Positions 1 to 5,228 of a stretch of DNA of 6,454 nucleotides are shown piece after piece. This DNA is from Streptosporangiaceae bacterium (GTDB lineage: Bacteria > Actinomycetota > Actinomycetes > Streptosporangiales > Streptosporangiaceae). The notes beneath the pieces are model-generated. The model did not search any database. It had not been told where the DNA came from and was given only the letters and a program-made list of their open reading frames with translations. The translations under genes were made by a program, and so were the position numbers. Each line of letters begins with the position of its first letter. The stretch's first letter is position 1. The stretch is taken from contig JASIBM010000595.1 in NCBI GenBank assembly GCA_030045175.1, positions 1 through 6,454 on the forward strand, given 5' to 3'.

Positions 1-318
1 GCGCGGCAGGCTGGCTTCGCCGACGTGATCGCGCCGCCCACGTTCCCGATCGTGATCACCATAGCGAGCACGTCGCACGCGCTCGCCGACCCTGGCCTGA
101 ACCTGAACTACGCGATGGTGGTGCACGGCGAGCAGCGGTTCGAGTACGCGCGCCCGCTGGTGGCGGGCGACGTGGTGCGGGCACAGGTCACCATCACCGG
201 CATCAGGCACGTGGGCAGCAACTCGATGCTGACCACGCGGACATCGATCACCACCCTCGACGGCGAGGACGTCTGCACGGCGTACTCGACGCTGGTAGAG
301 CGCGGCGGGTCAGCATGA
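1..318 (+). CDS. hadA: HadA-type MaoC-like dehydratase subunit, 5'-truncated by window edge
   Basis: The open frame runs from base 1 to TGA 316-318, giving 105 residues. The GTG at base 25 is internal, because the frame is open upstream and the residues before it (GFADVIAPPTFPIV) match the conserved N-terminal part of FAS1-like/MaoC N-terminal dehydratases. About 40-50 residues are probably missing (mycobacterial HadA is about 158 aa). The visible part is a hot-dog fold: the APPTFP segment, then VVHGEQRFEYARPLVAGDVV, then strands ending in TAYSTLVERG. In mycobacteria HadA is the non-catalytic partner that shapes the acyl channel, while HadB carries the Asp/His dyad; together they dehydrate 3-hydroxyacyl-ACP. 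Its stop overlaps the next start (ATGA), consistent with translational coupling and a heterodimer. Outside mycolate producers the substrate is unproven, so the symbol reflects synteny and family. By synteny rpmG may lie just upstream, out of view. Confidence 0.88.
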   Translation, partial: ARQAGFADVIAPPTFPIVITIASTSHALADPGLNLNYAMVVHGEQRFEYARPLVAGDVVRAQVTITGIRHVGSNSMLTTRTSITTLDGEDVCTAYSTLVERGGSA

Positions 319-743
319 GCGATCAGGTCACCTACGACGAGGTCGAGGCTGGAACTGAGATCACGCCGGTCAGCTATCCGGCGACCAGGCTGAGCCTGGT
401 GAAGTACTGTGGCGCGTCCGGCGACTTCAACGTCATCCACTGGAACGAGCGGATCGCCAAGGCGGTCGGGCTGCCCGACGTGATCGCGCACGGGATGTTC
501 ACGATGGCGCAGGCAGGCCGGCTAGTCACCGACTGGGCGGGCCCGCAGGCCGTGGTGCTCGAGTTCGGCGTCAGGTTCTCCGCACCTGTCGTGGTGCCCG
601 ATGACGACATCGGCGCCACGATCACCGTGACAGGGAAGGTCGAAGAGAAGCTCGGCGACAACCGGGTGGCCTTGTCGCTGACGGCCAGGTCCGGCGACAC
701 CAAGGTGCTCACCAGGGCAAGGGCCGTCGTACGACTGCCGTAA
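315..743 (+). CDS. hadB: HadB-type MaoC-like (R)-hydroxyacyl dehydratase, catalytic subunit
   Basis: This 142-residue protein matches the usual length of mycobacterial HadB (about 142 aa). It is a single hot-dog domain carrying the hydratase-2 motif YCGASGDFNVIHWNERIAKA (residues 31-50). The expected catalytic pair is Asp37 and His42, in register with the HadB Asp/His dyad. The following segment GLPDVIAHGMFTMA (52-65) is the typical MaoC helix. ATG 315 overlaps the hadA stop by 4 nt, so this start is favoured by coupling to the upstream gene. Expected role: dehydration of (3R)-hydroxyacyl-ACP to trans-2-enoyl-ACP in the cytosol, as a heterodimer with HadA. No HadC-like gene follows, unlike in Mycobacterium; murB comes next. 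Five of nine Arg codons are AGG, unusual for a high-GC actinomycete. Function as a dehydratase is well supported; the physiological acyl chain is inference. Confidence 0.92.
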   Translation: MSDQVTYDEVEAGTEITPVSYPATRLSLVKYCGASGDFNVIHWNERIAKAVGLPDVIAHGMFTMAQAGRLVTDWAGPQAVVLEFGVRFSAPVVVPDDDIGATITVTGKVEEKLGDNRVALSLTARSGDTKVLTRARAVVRLP

Positions 744-752
744 GCTCGGCTG

Positions 753-1892
753 GTGCTGAGCGTCGCCGAGCAAGTCGATCTGTCTGGCTACACGACGCTG
801 CGGCTCGGCGGTCCTGCGGCGCGATTCGCGCAGGCCAGCACCGCCCGTGCAGTCGCCGAGGCCGTGCGCGCCGCCGACCTGGCCGGTGAGCCGCTGCTCG
901 TGCTCGGCGGTGGCAGCAACCTGGTGATCGCCGACGACGGCTTCGCAGGCACCGTCGTGCGGATCGCGACGACAGGCGTCCGGCTCAGCCGCGCCGGCGA
1001 TGCTGGCGACGACGCGGTCTTGCTTACCGTCGCGGCGGGTGAGGACTGGGACCGGCTGGTCGAGTGGGCGGTCGAGGAGAAGCTAGCCGGCATCGAGTGC
1101 CTGTCCGGCATCCCTGGCCTGGCCGGGGCGACCCCGATCCAGAACGTCGGCGCCTACGGCCAGGAGGTCGCGACGACGATCGAGAGTGTCCTGGTCTACG
1201 ACCGGGCAGGTGACCACGCGGTCGGCTGCACGACGCTCTCCAGGGCCGACTGCGGCTTCGGCTACCGCACCAGCGTGCTCAAGGCAGGGTCAGGGGCAGC
1301 AGCGCCGGACGCGCCTGGATCGTCCGCTGGCCCGGTCCCCACGGGGCGGTACATCGTGCTCGAGGTAACGTTCGCGCTGCGGCGGCAGCCGATGTCGGAC
1401 TCGATCAGGTACCCCGAGCTCGCGGCGACGCTCGGCGTCGCCGTGGGGGAGCAGGTTCCGCTGCCTGACGTCAGGTCTGCCGTGCTCGAACTGCGACGGC
1501 GCAAGGGCATGGTGCTCGATCCGGCTGACAGCGACACCGCGAGCGCCGGATCGTTCTTCACCAACCCGGTGATCGGCCCCGATCAGCTCGCCAGGCTCGA
1601 TCGCGTGGCCAGGGCGCGCGACCCCGGCGCCACCGTGCCGCGCTACCCGGCCGAAGGCGGCCAGTTCAAGGTCCCGGCCGCCTGGCTGATCGAGCAGGCC
1701 GGATTCTGCAAGGGCTACCCAGGTTCCGGGCCAGCCAGGATCTCGTCCAAGCACACCCTGGCACTGACCAACCGGGGCGGAGCGAGCACCGGCGACGTGC
1801 TCGATCTGGCCCGTGAGATCACAGCGGGGGTGCGGGCTGTGTTCGATATAAGACTGGTCAACGAGCCGGTGCTCGTGGGTGTGACGCTATAG
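753..1892 (+). CDS. murB: UDP-N-acetylenolpyruvoylglucosamine reductase (MurB)
   Basis: This 379-residue FAD enzyme reduces UDP-GlcNAc-enolpyruvate to UDP-MurNAc with NADPH, the second committed step of cytosolic peptidoglycan precursor synthesis. The N-terminal FAD-binding region holds TTLRLGGPA (14-22), LGGGSNLVIADDGF (51-64) and SGIPGLAGATPIQNVGAYGQEV (118-139). The three residues expected for catalysis and substrate binding are present: Arg172 in GFGYRTSVLK, Ser267 in AGSFFTNPV (proton donor) and Glu371 in the C-terminal NEPVL. A Gly/Ala/Pro/Ser-rich insertion occupies about residues 178-198. The GTG start at 753 places the protein start 13 residues before TTLRLGG, as usual; no convincing Shine-Dalgarno precedes it, so translation may depend on hadB, whose stop is 9 nt upstream. 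The TAG stop (1890-1892) overlaps the stop of the convergent deaminase gene. Confidence 0.96.
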   Translation: MLSVAEQVDLSGYTTLRLGGPAARFAQASTARAVAEAVRAADLAGEPLLVLGGGSNLVIADDGFAGTVVRIATTGVRLSRAGDAGDDAVLLTVAAGEDWDRLVEWAVEEKLAGIECLSGIPGLAGATPIQNVGAYGQEVATTIESVLVYDRAGDHAVGCTTLSRADCGFGYRTSVLKAGSGAAAPDAPGSSAGPVPTGRYIVLEVTFALRRQPMSDSIRYPELAATLGVAVGEQVPLPDVRSAVLELRRRKGMVLDPADSDTASAGSFFTNPVIGPDQLARLDRVARARDPGATVPRYPAEGGQFKVPAAWLIEQAGFCKGYPGSGPARISSKHTLALTNRGGASTGDVLDLAREITAGVRAVFDIRLVNEPVLVGVTL

Positions 1893-2927
1893 GGCCGGCC
1901 CCGTGGCCAGGTCCGGCGCGGCGAGCCACGCGTCGATGCCTGCGAGCAGCTTAGACCTCACCCCGGCCGGGGCCGCCGAGGCGAGCACCGACATCCGTGC
2001 CAGGTCGGCGAGCCGGTCGTCGCCAAGCCCGTGGGAGTGCCGCGCGATCTCGTACTGCGCGGTCAGCCGCGAGCCGAACAGCAGCGGATCGTCGGCGCCG
2101 AGCGCCACGCTCACCCCGGCGTCGAGCAGGCGCAGCAGCGGCACGGCGCTTGGCGAGGCGGCGATCCCTAGCGCGACGTTCGACGTCGGGCAGACCTCGA
2201 GCGTGACCCGTCGCTCGGCGAGCGTGCCGAGCAGGCCAGGGTCGGCCACGGCCGTCACGCCGTGCCCGATCCTGTCGGCGCCGAGATCGGCGATGCACGC
2301 CCGGACGCTGGCCGGGCCAAGCAGCTCGCCGCCGTGCGGCGCCAGGATCAGGCCGGCCCGCGCCGCGATGCGGAAGGCCGGGGCGAAGTCGCTTGCCGCG
2401 CCGCGGCGCTCGTCGCTTGACAGGCCGAAGCCGACCACGCCAGCCCCCGCGTAGCGGGCGGCAAGCCTGGCCGCGGTGCGCGCCTCGAGCGGGTGCCTGG
2501 TGCGATTCGCGGCGATTATCACCCCGATTCCCACGCCGGACTCGCGGGCGGCGTAGGCCGCCGCGTCAAGCACAAGATCGGCAAACGCAGAAATGCCCCC
2601 AAATCGTCCGGCATAGCCTGACGGATCTACCTGGATCTCAAGCCAGCCCGACCCCTCGGCCTGCTCGTCGGCGGCCGTCTCAGTGATCAGCCGCCGCACG
2701 TCGTCCTCGGTTCGCAGGACCGCCCGCGCGCTGTCGTACAGCCGCTGAAACCGGAACCAGCCGCGCTCGTCGGTGCCGCTCAGCCTCGGCGGCCACTCGG
2801 AGCCGAACGCGTCCGGCAGCGTGATCCGGTGCGCGGCGGCGAACTCGATCATGGTGTCGCGCCGCATCGCGCCGGTGAAGTGCAGGTGCAGGTGCGCCTT
2901 GGGTAGCAGGTCGAGCGGCCGGGCCAT
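1887..2927 (-). CDS. add: Adenosine deaminase-family amidohydrolase
   Basis: This 346-residue protein has the length and motif order of the adenosine deaminase family (metal-dependent TIM-barrel amidohydrolase). Visible motifs: HxH metal pair in KAHLHLHFTG (His14, His16); LSSDE (169-173) at the substrate-binding loop; PHGGE (197-201), with the third metal His198 and catalytic Glu201; RIGHG (219-223) with His222; CPTSN (246-250); and GADDP (277-281) with the metal and catalytic Asp pair. Two positions depart from classical ADA: Thr18 replaces the Asp of HVHLDG, and HGGE replaces HAGE. The metal and acid/base set is intact, so it should be an active deaminase. Adenosine is the default substrate; some actinobacterial family members deaminate aminodeoxyfutalosine instead, so substrate is uncertain. 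ATG 2925-2927 has only a weak AGG nearby. It follows aspC after 49 nt, a possible operon, and converges on murB with a 6-nt overlap. Confidence 0.9.
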   Translation of the reverse strand: MARPLDLLPKAHLHLHFTGAMRRDTMIEFAAAHRITLPDAFGSEWPPRLSGTDERGWFRFQRLYDSARAVLRTEDDVRRLITETAADEQAEGSGWLEIQVDPSGYAGRFGGISAFADLVLDAAAYAARESGVGIGVIIAANRTRHPLEARTAARLAARYAGAGVVGFGLSSDERRGAASDFAPAFRIAARAGLILAPHGGELLGPASVRACIADLGADRIGHGVTAVADPGLLGTLAERRVTLEVCPTSNVALGIAASPSAVPLLRLLDAGVSVALGADDPLLFGSRLTAQYEIARHSHGLGDDRLADLARMSVLASAAPAGVRSKLLAGIDAWLAAPDLATGPAL

Positions 2928-2976
2928 CGGCCTAGTCTGCCTGACTCGCCCGGTGCGTCAGTTGCGCTTGGTGCGC

Positions 2977-4200
2977 TCAGCGCGCCTGGCTGAGCAACGT
3001 GCCGAGCCTGGTCAGGCCTTCGGCCATGTCGTCGTCGGCCAGCGCGGCGGACATCCTGAAGTAGCCAGGCGTGCCGAACGCCTCGCCGGGGACGACGGCG
3101 ACCTCGGCGTGGGCGAGCACGATCTCGGCGAGCTCGGCCGACGTGTGCGCGACCTGGCCCGCGATCTGCTTGCCGAGCACGCCCTGGACGCTCGGGTAGC
3201 AGTAGAACGCGCCCTCGGGCATAGGGCAGTTCACGCCAGGGATCTCGTTCAGCATCTTGGTCATCAGCTGCCTGCGGCGGTCGAATGCCTCGCGCATCTG
3301 CGCCACCGCGGACAGGTCGCCGCAGACCGCGGCGAGCGCCGCCGCCTGAGCGACGTTGCAGACGTTGGAGGTGGCGTGCGACTGGAGGCTGATGGCCGCG
3401 TTGATCACGTCGGGCGGGCCGATCATCCAGCCGACCCGCCACCCAGTCATCGCGTAGGTCTTGGCCACGCCGTTCAGGACGACGCACCGGTCGGCGATCT
3501 CGGGAGCGACCACGGGCATGGAGACGAACCTGGCCGTGCCGTAGACGAGGTGCTCGTAGATCTCGTCGGTCACCACCCACAAGCCGGTACTCGCCGCCCA
3601 CCGGCCAATGTCCGCGACGAGCTCGGGCGGGTAGACGGCGCCTGTCGGGTTCGATGGCGAGACGAACAGCAATGCCTTGGTGCGGTCTGTCCGATGCGCC
3701 TCGAGCTGGTCGACCGAGGTCAGGTAGCCGGAGCGCTCGTTGGTGAGGACTGGCACGGGAACCCCGCCGGTAAGCCTGATCGCCTCCGGATAGGTGGTCC
3801 AGTGCGGCGTGGGCAGCAGCATCTCGTCGCCCGGGTCGAGAAGGGTGGCCAGTGCCTGGAGCACGGCCTGCTTGCCGCCGTTGGTCACGAGGACCTGGCT
3901 GGGCGAGACGACAAGCCCGGAGTCCCTGGCCGTCTTGGCCGCGATGGCCTCGCGCAGCTCTGGCAGCCCCGCCGTCGGCGTGTACTTATGGAACCTGGGC
4001 ACCGCGCAGGCTCGCTGGGCCGCCGCGACGATGTAGTCCGGAGTGGGGAAGTCAGGCTCGCCCACACCGAAGGTGATCACGGGTCGGCCGAGCGCCCGCA
4101 GCTCCCTGGACTTGGCGTCCACGGCAAGGGTCGCCGATTCCCCGATGCTCGCTATGCGCGCCGATACCCGTGCCGTCCGCGTGCTGTGCTGCGATTCCAT
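2977..4200 (-). CDS. aspC: PLP-dependent class I aminotransferase, aspartate aminotransferase type
   Basis: This 407-residue fold-type I PLP enzyme is of the 1-beta aspartate/prephenate aminotransferase group. Landmarks in order: ITFGVGEPDFPTP (42-54); KYTPTAGLPELREAIA (72-87); TNGGKQA (106-112); the aromatic TPHWTTYPE (131-139) stacking over PLP; SPSNPTG (181-187) with Asn184; VTDEIYEHLVY (210-220) with Asp212 and Tyr215; and VAKTYAMTGWRVGW (245-258) with the Schiff-base Lys247 and phosphate-binding Arg255. Arg382 in GYFRMS is the expected substrate carboxylate anchor. Expected reaction: L-aspartate plus 2-oxoglutarate to oxaloacetate plus glutamate; many 1-beta members also transaminate prephenate, and sequence alone cannot separate these. 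ATG 4198-4200 begins the usual N-terminus, with RVSARIASIGESATLAVDAK closely resembling Streptomyces homologues as I recall them. The Shine-Dalgarno is weak. Likely first gene of an aspC-add transcript starting in the divergent region. Confidence 0.94.
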   Translation of the reverse strand: MESQHSTRTARVSARIASIGESATLAVDAKSRELRALGRPVITFGVGEPDFPTPDYIVAAAQRACAVPRFHKYTPTAGLPELREAIAAKTARDSGLVVSPSQVLVTNGGKQAVLQALATLLDPGDEMLLPTPHWTTYPEAIRLTGGVPVPVLTNERSGYLTSVDQLEAHRTDRTKALLFVSPSNPTGAVYPPELVADIGRWAASTGLWVVTDEIYEHLVYGTARFVSMPVVAPEIADRCVVLNGVAKTYAMTGWRVGWMIGPPDVINAAISLQSHATSNVCNVAQAAALAAVCGDLSAVAQMREAFDRRRQLMTKMLNEIPGVNCPMPEGAFYCYPSVQGVLGKQIAGQVAHTSAELAEIVLAHAEVAVVPGEAFGTPGYFRMSAALADDDMAEGLTRLGTLLSQAR

Positions 4201-4317
4201 GATTCATCTTTGCATTACCGATCGCGTGGTCGGCCAACCCCCCGAGGTGACCTGTGGGGCGCGAGTGTCGCGCGGGTCGGCGCGGCGCACGGGTGCGGTC
4301 TGGTCTTGCCGTGCTGC

Positions 4318-4398
4318 GGCGTGGTCCTGGCTCGCTGCGGCGTGGTCCTGGCGCGGCGCGGTCCTGGCGCGGCGTGGTCCTTGATTGGCGTCCTGGCC
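4318..4398 (+). repeat. Imperfect tandem repeat, core GGCGTGGTCCTGGC, period 16-21 nt
   Basis: Five related units begin at 4318, 4339, 4355, 4371 and 4387, giving spacings of 21, 16, 16 and 16 nt. The first two share a long identical block (TGCGGCGTGGTCCTGGC). The third has GGCGCGGTCCTGGC, the fourth GGCGTGGTCCTTG, and the fifth is shortened to GGCGTCCTGGC. A more degenerate relative (TGCGGTCTGGTCTTGCC) precedes at about 4294-4310. The pattern looks like a small decaying minisatellite; no function can be read from it. Confidence 0.75.
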
Positions 4399-4422
4399 GT
4401 GGCGCTGAGTGTGGCGCTGAGC
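4399..4422 (+). repeat. Tandem 12-nt direct duplication GTGGCGCTGAGT/C
   Basis: GTGGCGCTGAGT (4399-4410) is followed directly by GTGGCGCTGAGC (4411-4422), one mismatch in twelve. It joins the end of the 16-nt repeat block and lies just upstream of the candidate promoter. It may be a slippage duplication or a pair of binding half-sites; nothing distinguishes these. Confidence 0.7.
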
Positions 4423-4429
4423 GGCCAGT

Positions 4430-4459
4430 TCGACGCGATGCCTTCAGGCAACGTACACT
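4430..4459 (+). promoter_or_regulatory. Candidate sigma70/HrdB-type promoter for tRNA-Trp and secE-nusG
   Basis: TCGACG (4430-4435, four of six matches to TTGACA) is separated by 18 nt from TACACT (4454-4459, fits TAnnnT). The spacer holds a short inverted repeat TGCCT-TC-AGGCA (4439-4450), possibly an operator. If used, transcription would start near 4466 and the tRNA would have a 5' leader of about 230 nt containing the whole 15-nt repeat array. This is pattern matching only; a promoter nearer the tRNA, within the repeats, is possible though I saw no good match. Confidence 0.33.
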
Positions 4460-4520
4460 TCAACATCTGGTGCAGGCCCGTCGGGTGGCTCAAGCGCGCC
4501 CGCGGTGCCGTATCGTTGCA

Positions 4521-4696
4521 CGCGGAGGTTGCGGCGCGGAGGTTCTGGGACAAGACTTCGCTTAGCAGGACTTCGGCTAGCACGAGTTGGGTTGGCCCAA
4601 AGGCTGGGTCAGTGCGGCTTGGGCTACCGGAGTTGGGTTAGCTGAGGTTTGGGTTAGCAGTTAGCAGAAGTTGAGTAGCAGAGGTTGAGTTAGCAG
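4521..4696 (+). repeat. Degenerate tandem array, about 15-nt period, abutting the tRNA-Trp gene
   Basis: About a dozen related units with approximate consensus AGGTTGGGTTAGCAG can be aligned. Unit starts (AGGTT, ACTTC, AGTTG or similar) fall near 4526, 4540, 4555, 4570, 4585, 4601, 4615, 4631, 4645, 4669 and 4682, mostly 13-16 nt apart, with an extra half unit TTAGCAGA at 4661-4668. Early units are GC-rich (CGCGGAGGTT twice), middle ones read GACTTCG-CTTAGCAG, and later ones converge on GTTGAGTTAGCAG. The best-conserved copies are nearest the tRNA: 4645-4660, 4669-4681 and 4682-4696. The last ends one base before the mature tRNA 5' end. There are no unique spacers, so it is not CRISPR, and no open frame is evident. 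Confidence 0.72.
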
Positions 4697-4770
4697 AGGG
4701 CAGTAGCTCAATTGGCTAGAGTTCCGGTCTCCAAAACCGGCGGTTGGGGGTTCGAGTCCCTCCTGCCCTG
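4697..4770 (+). tRNA. trpT: tRNA-Trp, anticodon CCA
   Basis: A full cloverleaf folds. Acceptor AGGGCAG (4697-4703) pairs perfectly with CTGCCCT (4763-4769). The D stem is GCTC (4706-4709) with GAGT (4719-4722), closing on one G-U pair, and the D loop contains GG at 4714-4715. The anticodon stem CCGGT/ACCGG (4724-4728, 4736-4740) encloses loop CTCCAAA with anticodon CCA at 4731-4733. The T stem GGGGG/CCCTC (4746-4750, 4758-4762) surrounds TTCGAGT. The discriminator is G4770. The A1-U72 pair and G73 agree with bacterial TrpRS identity elements. The 3' CCA is not encoded (the next bases are CGA), so it is added after transcription. It decodes UGG and lies 72 nt upstream of secE, the order conserved in Mycobacterium and Streptomyces. 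Confidence 0.97.
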
Positions 4771-4811
4771 CGAGTCGGTCCGCAGCCGGGCGGGCCGCGT
4801 CGGCGTGAGCC

Positions 4812-4828
4812 GGCTGATGATCAGCTTT
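4812..4828 (+). other. Short hairpin between tRNA-Trp and secE
   Basis: GGCTGA (4812-4817) can pair with TCAGCT (4821-4826), including one G-U pair, around a three-base loop TGA, followed by two more T residues. It might help tRNA 3' processing or act as a weak attenuator. The stem is short and the T-tract minimal, so I do not call it a terminator. Confidence 0.3.
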
Positions 4829-4832
4829 CGAT

Positions 4833-4840
4833 AGGTGAGG
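4833..4840 (+). promoter_or_regulatory. Ribosome binding site fixing the secE start
   Basis: AGGTGAGG lies immediately upstream of ATG 4843 and contains GGTGA, complementary to the 16S rRNA tail. It favours ATG 4843 over earlier in-frame codons, which would begin inside the tRNA gene. Confidence 0.75.
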
Positions 4841-4842
4841 AC

Positions 4843-5100
4843 ATGACGACTCAGGTACGTGGCCAGCAAGAGAGGAAGCCGGCCAGGTCGTCAGGCCCGG
4901 GCAAGCCGGACCGGACAAGTCCGACTATTTTCCTGCGCGAGGTCAGGGCCGAGCTGCGGAAGGTGATCTGGCCGACCCGCAAGGAGCTGACGACTTACAC
5001 CACGGTCGCCGTCGTCTTCATCCTGGTCATGGTCGGCATCGTGACCGGCTTGGACTACAGCCTGACGAAACTGGTGTTCTGGGCCTTCACGGGTAAGTAG
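4843..5100 (+). CDS. secE: Preprotein translocase subunit SecE
   Basis: This 85-residue single-span SecE is the clamp subunit that stabilises SecY in the SecYEG channel of the cytoplasmic membrane. A hydrophilic basic N-terminus (1-28) precedes the conserved amphipathic helix FLREVRAELRKVIWPTRKEL (30-49), the hallmark of short bacterial SecE. The hydrophobic membrane segment is about residues 52-70, followed by a short tail ending FWAFTGK. The length fits actinobacterial SecE, which has one span rather than the three of E. coli. The frame is open 33 codons further upstream into the tRNA, but the strong AGGTGAGG and the homology fix ATG 4843. Placement between tRNA-Trp and nusG is conserved; secE and nusG are probably co-transcribed, though a structured 128-nt gap separates them. 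Three of eight Arg codons are AGG. Confidence 0.96.
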   Translation: MTTQVRGQQERKPARSSGPGKPDRTSPTIFLREVRAELRKVIWPTRKELTTYTTVAVVFILVMVGIVTGLDYSLTKLVFWAFTGK

Positions 5101-5201
5101 CGGGCTCCTGTGGCCCGCGGCCTTGCCGTGGCGGCGTGACCCCCTGCGCACGGACCTGCGCGGGCGGTACCTAAAGGCAGTGCGCGCCGGGAATGCGCGC
5201 G
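5100..5201 (+). promoter_or_regulatory. Structured secE-nusG intergenic leader with three hairpins
   Basis: Three stem-loops can be drawn in the plus-strand transcript. The first pairs GCGGGC (5100-5105) with GCCCGC (5113-5118), starting on the last base of the secE stop. The second pairs CCTGCGCA (5143-5150) with TGCGCGGG (5157-5164), eight pairs with one G-U around a six-base loop. The third pairs GCGCGC (5182-5187) with GCGCGC (5195-5200), extendable by a U-G pair, around a seven-base loop. None is followed by a T-run, so they are not obvious intrinsic terminators. The third ends about 11 nt before the nusG purine-rich site. A regulatory or RNase-processing role is inference. Confidence 0.42.
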
Positions 5202-5211
5202 ACGAGGTTGC

Positions 5212-5223
5212 AGAGAGAAAGAG
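5212..5223 (+). promoter_or_regulatory. Purine-rich ribosome binding site deciding the nusG start
   Basis: AGAGAGAAAGAG ends 5 nt before GTG 5229. The alternative ATG at 5193, 12 codons upstream in frame, has no spaced Shine-Dalgarno and sits in the loop and stem of a strong hairpin. GTG is therefore preferred. Confidence 0.6.
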
Positions 5224-5228
5224 CTATC

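Larger units (their letters stand above)
4201..4696. other. 496-nt non-coding divergent region between aspC and tRNA-Trp
   Basis: No credible gene lies here: the long plus-strand frame through it is mostly antisense to aspC and add and shows no domain. The region must hold promoters for the leftward aspC-add unit and the rightward tRNA-secE-nusG unit. It contains a 16-21-nt-period repeat block (about 4318-4398), a tandem 12-nt duplication (4399-4422), a candidate promoter (about 4430-4459) and a degenerate 15-nt-period array (4521-4696). I could not identify a convincing aspC promoter on the minus strand; the closest is an AT-leaning TAATGC about 20 nt upstream of the aspC ATG. Confidence 0.8.

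Noticed and set aside
1892..1901. GGGCCGGCCC palindrome just after murB as a terminator
   Set aside because: A perfect palindrome without a loop or T-run, inside the deaminase coding sequence (codons for the Gly-Pro-Ala end); expected by chance in GC-rich DNA.
1903..2454. A 183-codon plus-strand frame opposite the deaminase gene
   Set aside because: Ser/Ala/Pro/Arg-rich composition typical of an antisense shadow; the minus strand carries catalytic motifs throughout this stretch.
4587..4600. TTGGGTTGGCCCAA inverted repeat as an operator or terminator
   Set aside because: Only a 5-bp stem with a 4-base loop, and it arises from one unit of the repeat array. No T-run follows.
2773..4641. A 622-codon plus-strand open frame spanning aspC, part of the deaminase gene and the intergenic repeats
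   Set aside because: It is antisense to two genes with complete motif sets, has no recognisable domain and is rich in Arg, Gly, His and Asp as expected for a shadow frame in GC-rich DNA. Its tail is only the translated repeat block.
4589..4653. G-quadruplex from GGG runs at 4589, 4606, 4621, 4635 and 4651
   Set aside because: Loops of 11 or more bases between minimal GGG runs make a stable quadruplex unlikely; the spacing simply reflects the repeat period.
4521..4696. CRISPR array
   Set aside because: Units are about 15 nt, contiguous and degenerate, with no spacers and no cas genes.
4697..4770. tRNA-Trp as an integration site for a mobile element
   Set aside because: No integrase, no second copy of the tRNA 3' end in the window, and the conserved secE-nusG-rplK order follows directly.
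4744..4842. N-terminal extension of secE by 33 codons
   Set aside because: It would start inside the tRNA-Trp gene, and AGGTGAGG sits right before ATG 4843.
5193..5228. Upstream ATG start for nusG
   Set aside because: No spaced ribosome binding site, the ATG lies in a hairpin, and the added residues are basic whereas the family N-terminus is acidic. GTG 5229 has a good purine tract.
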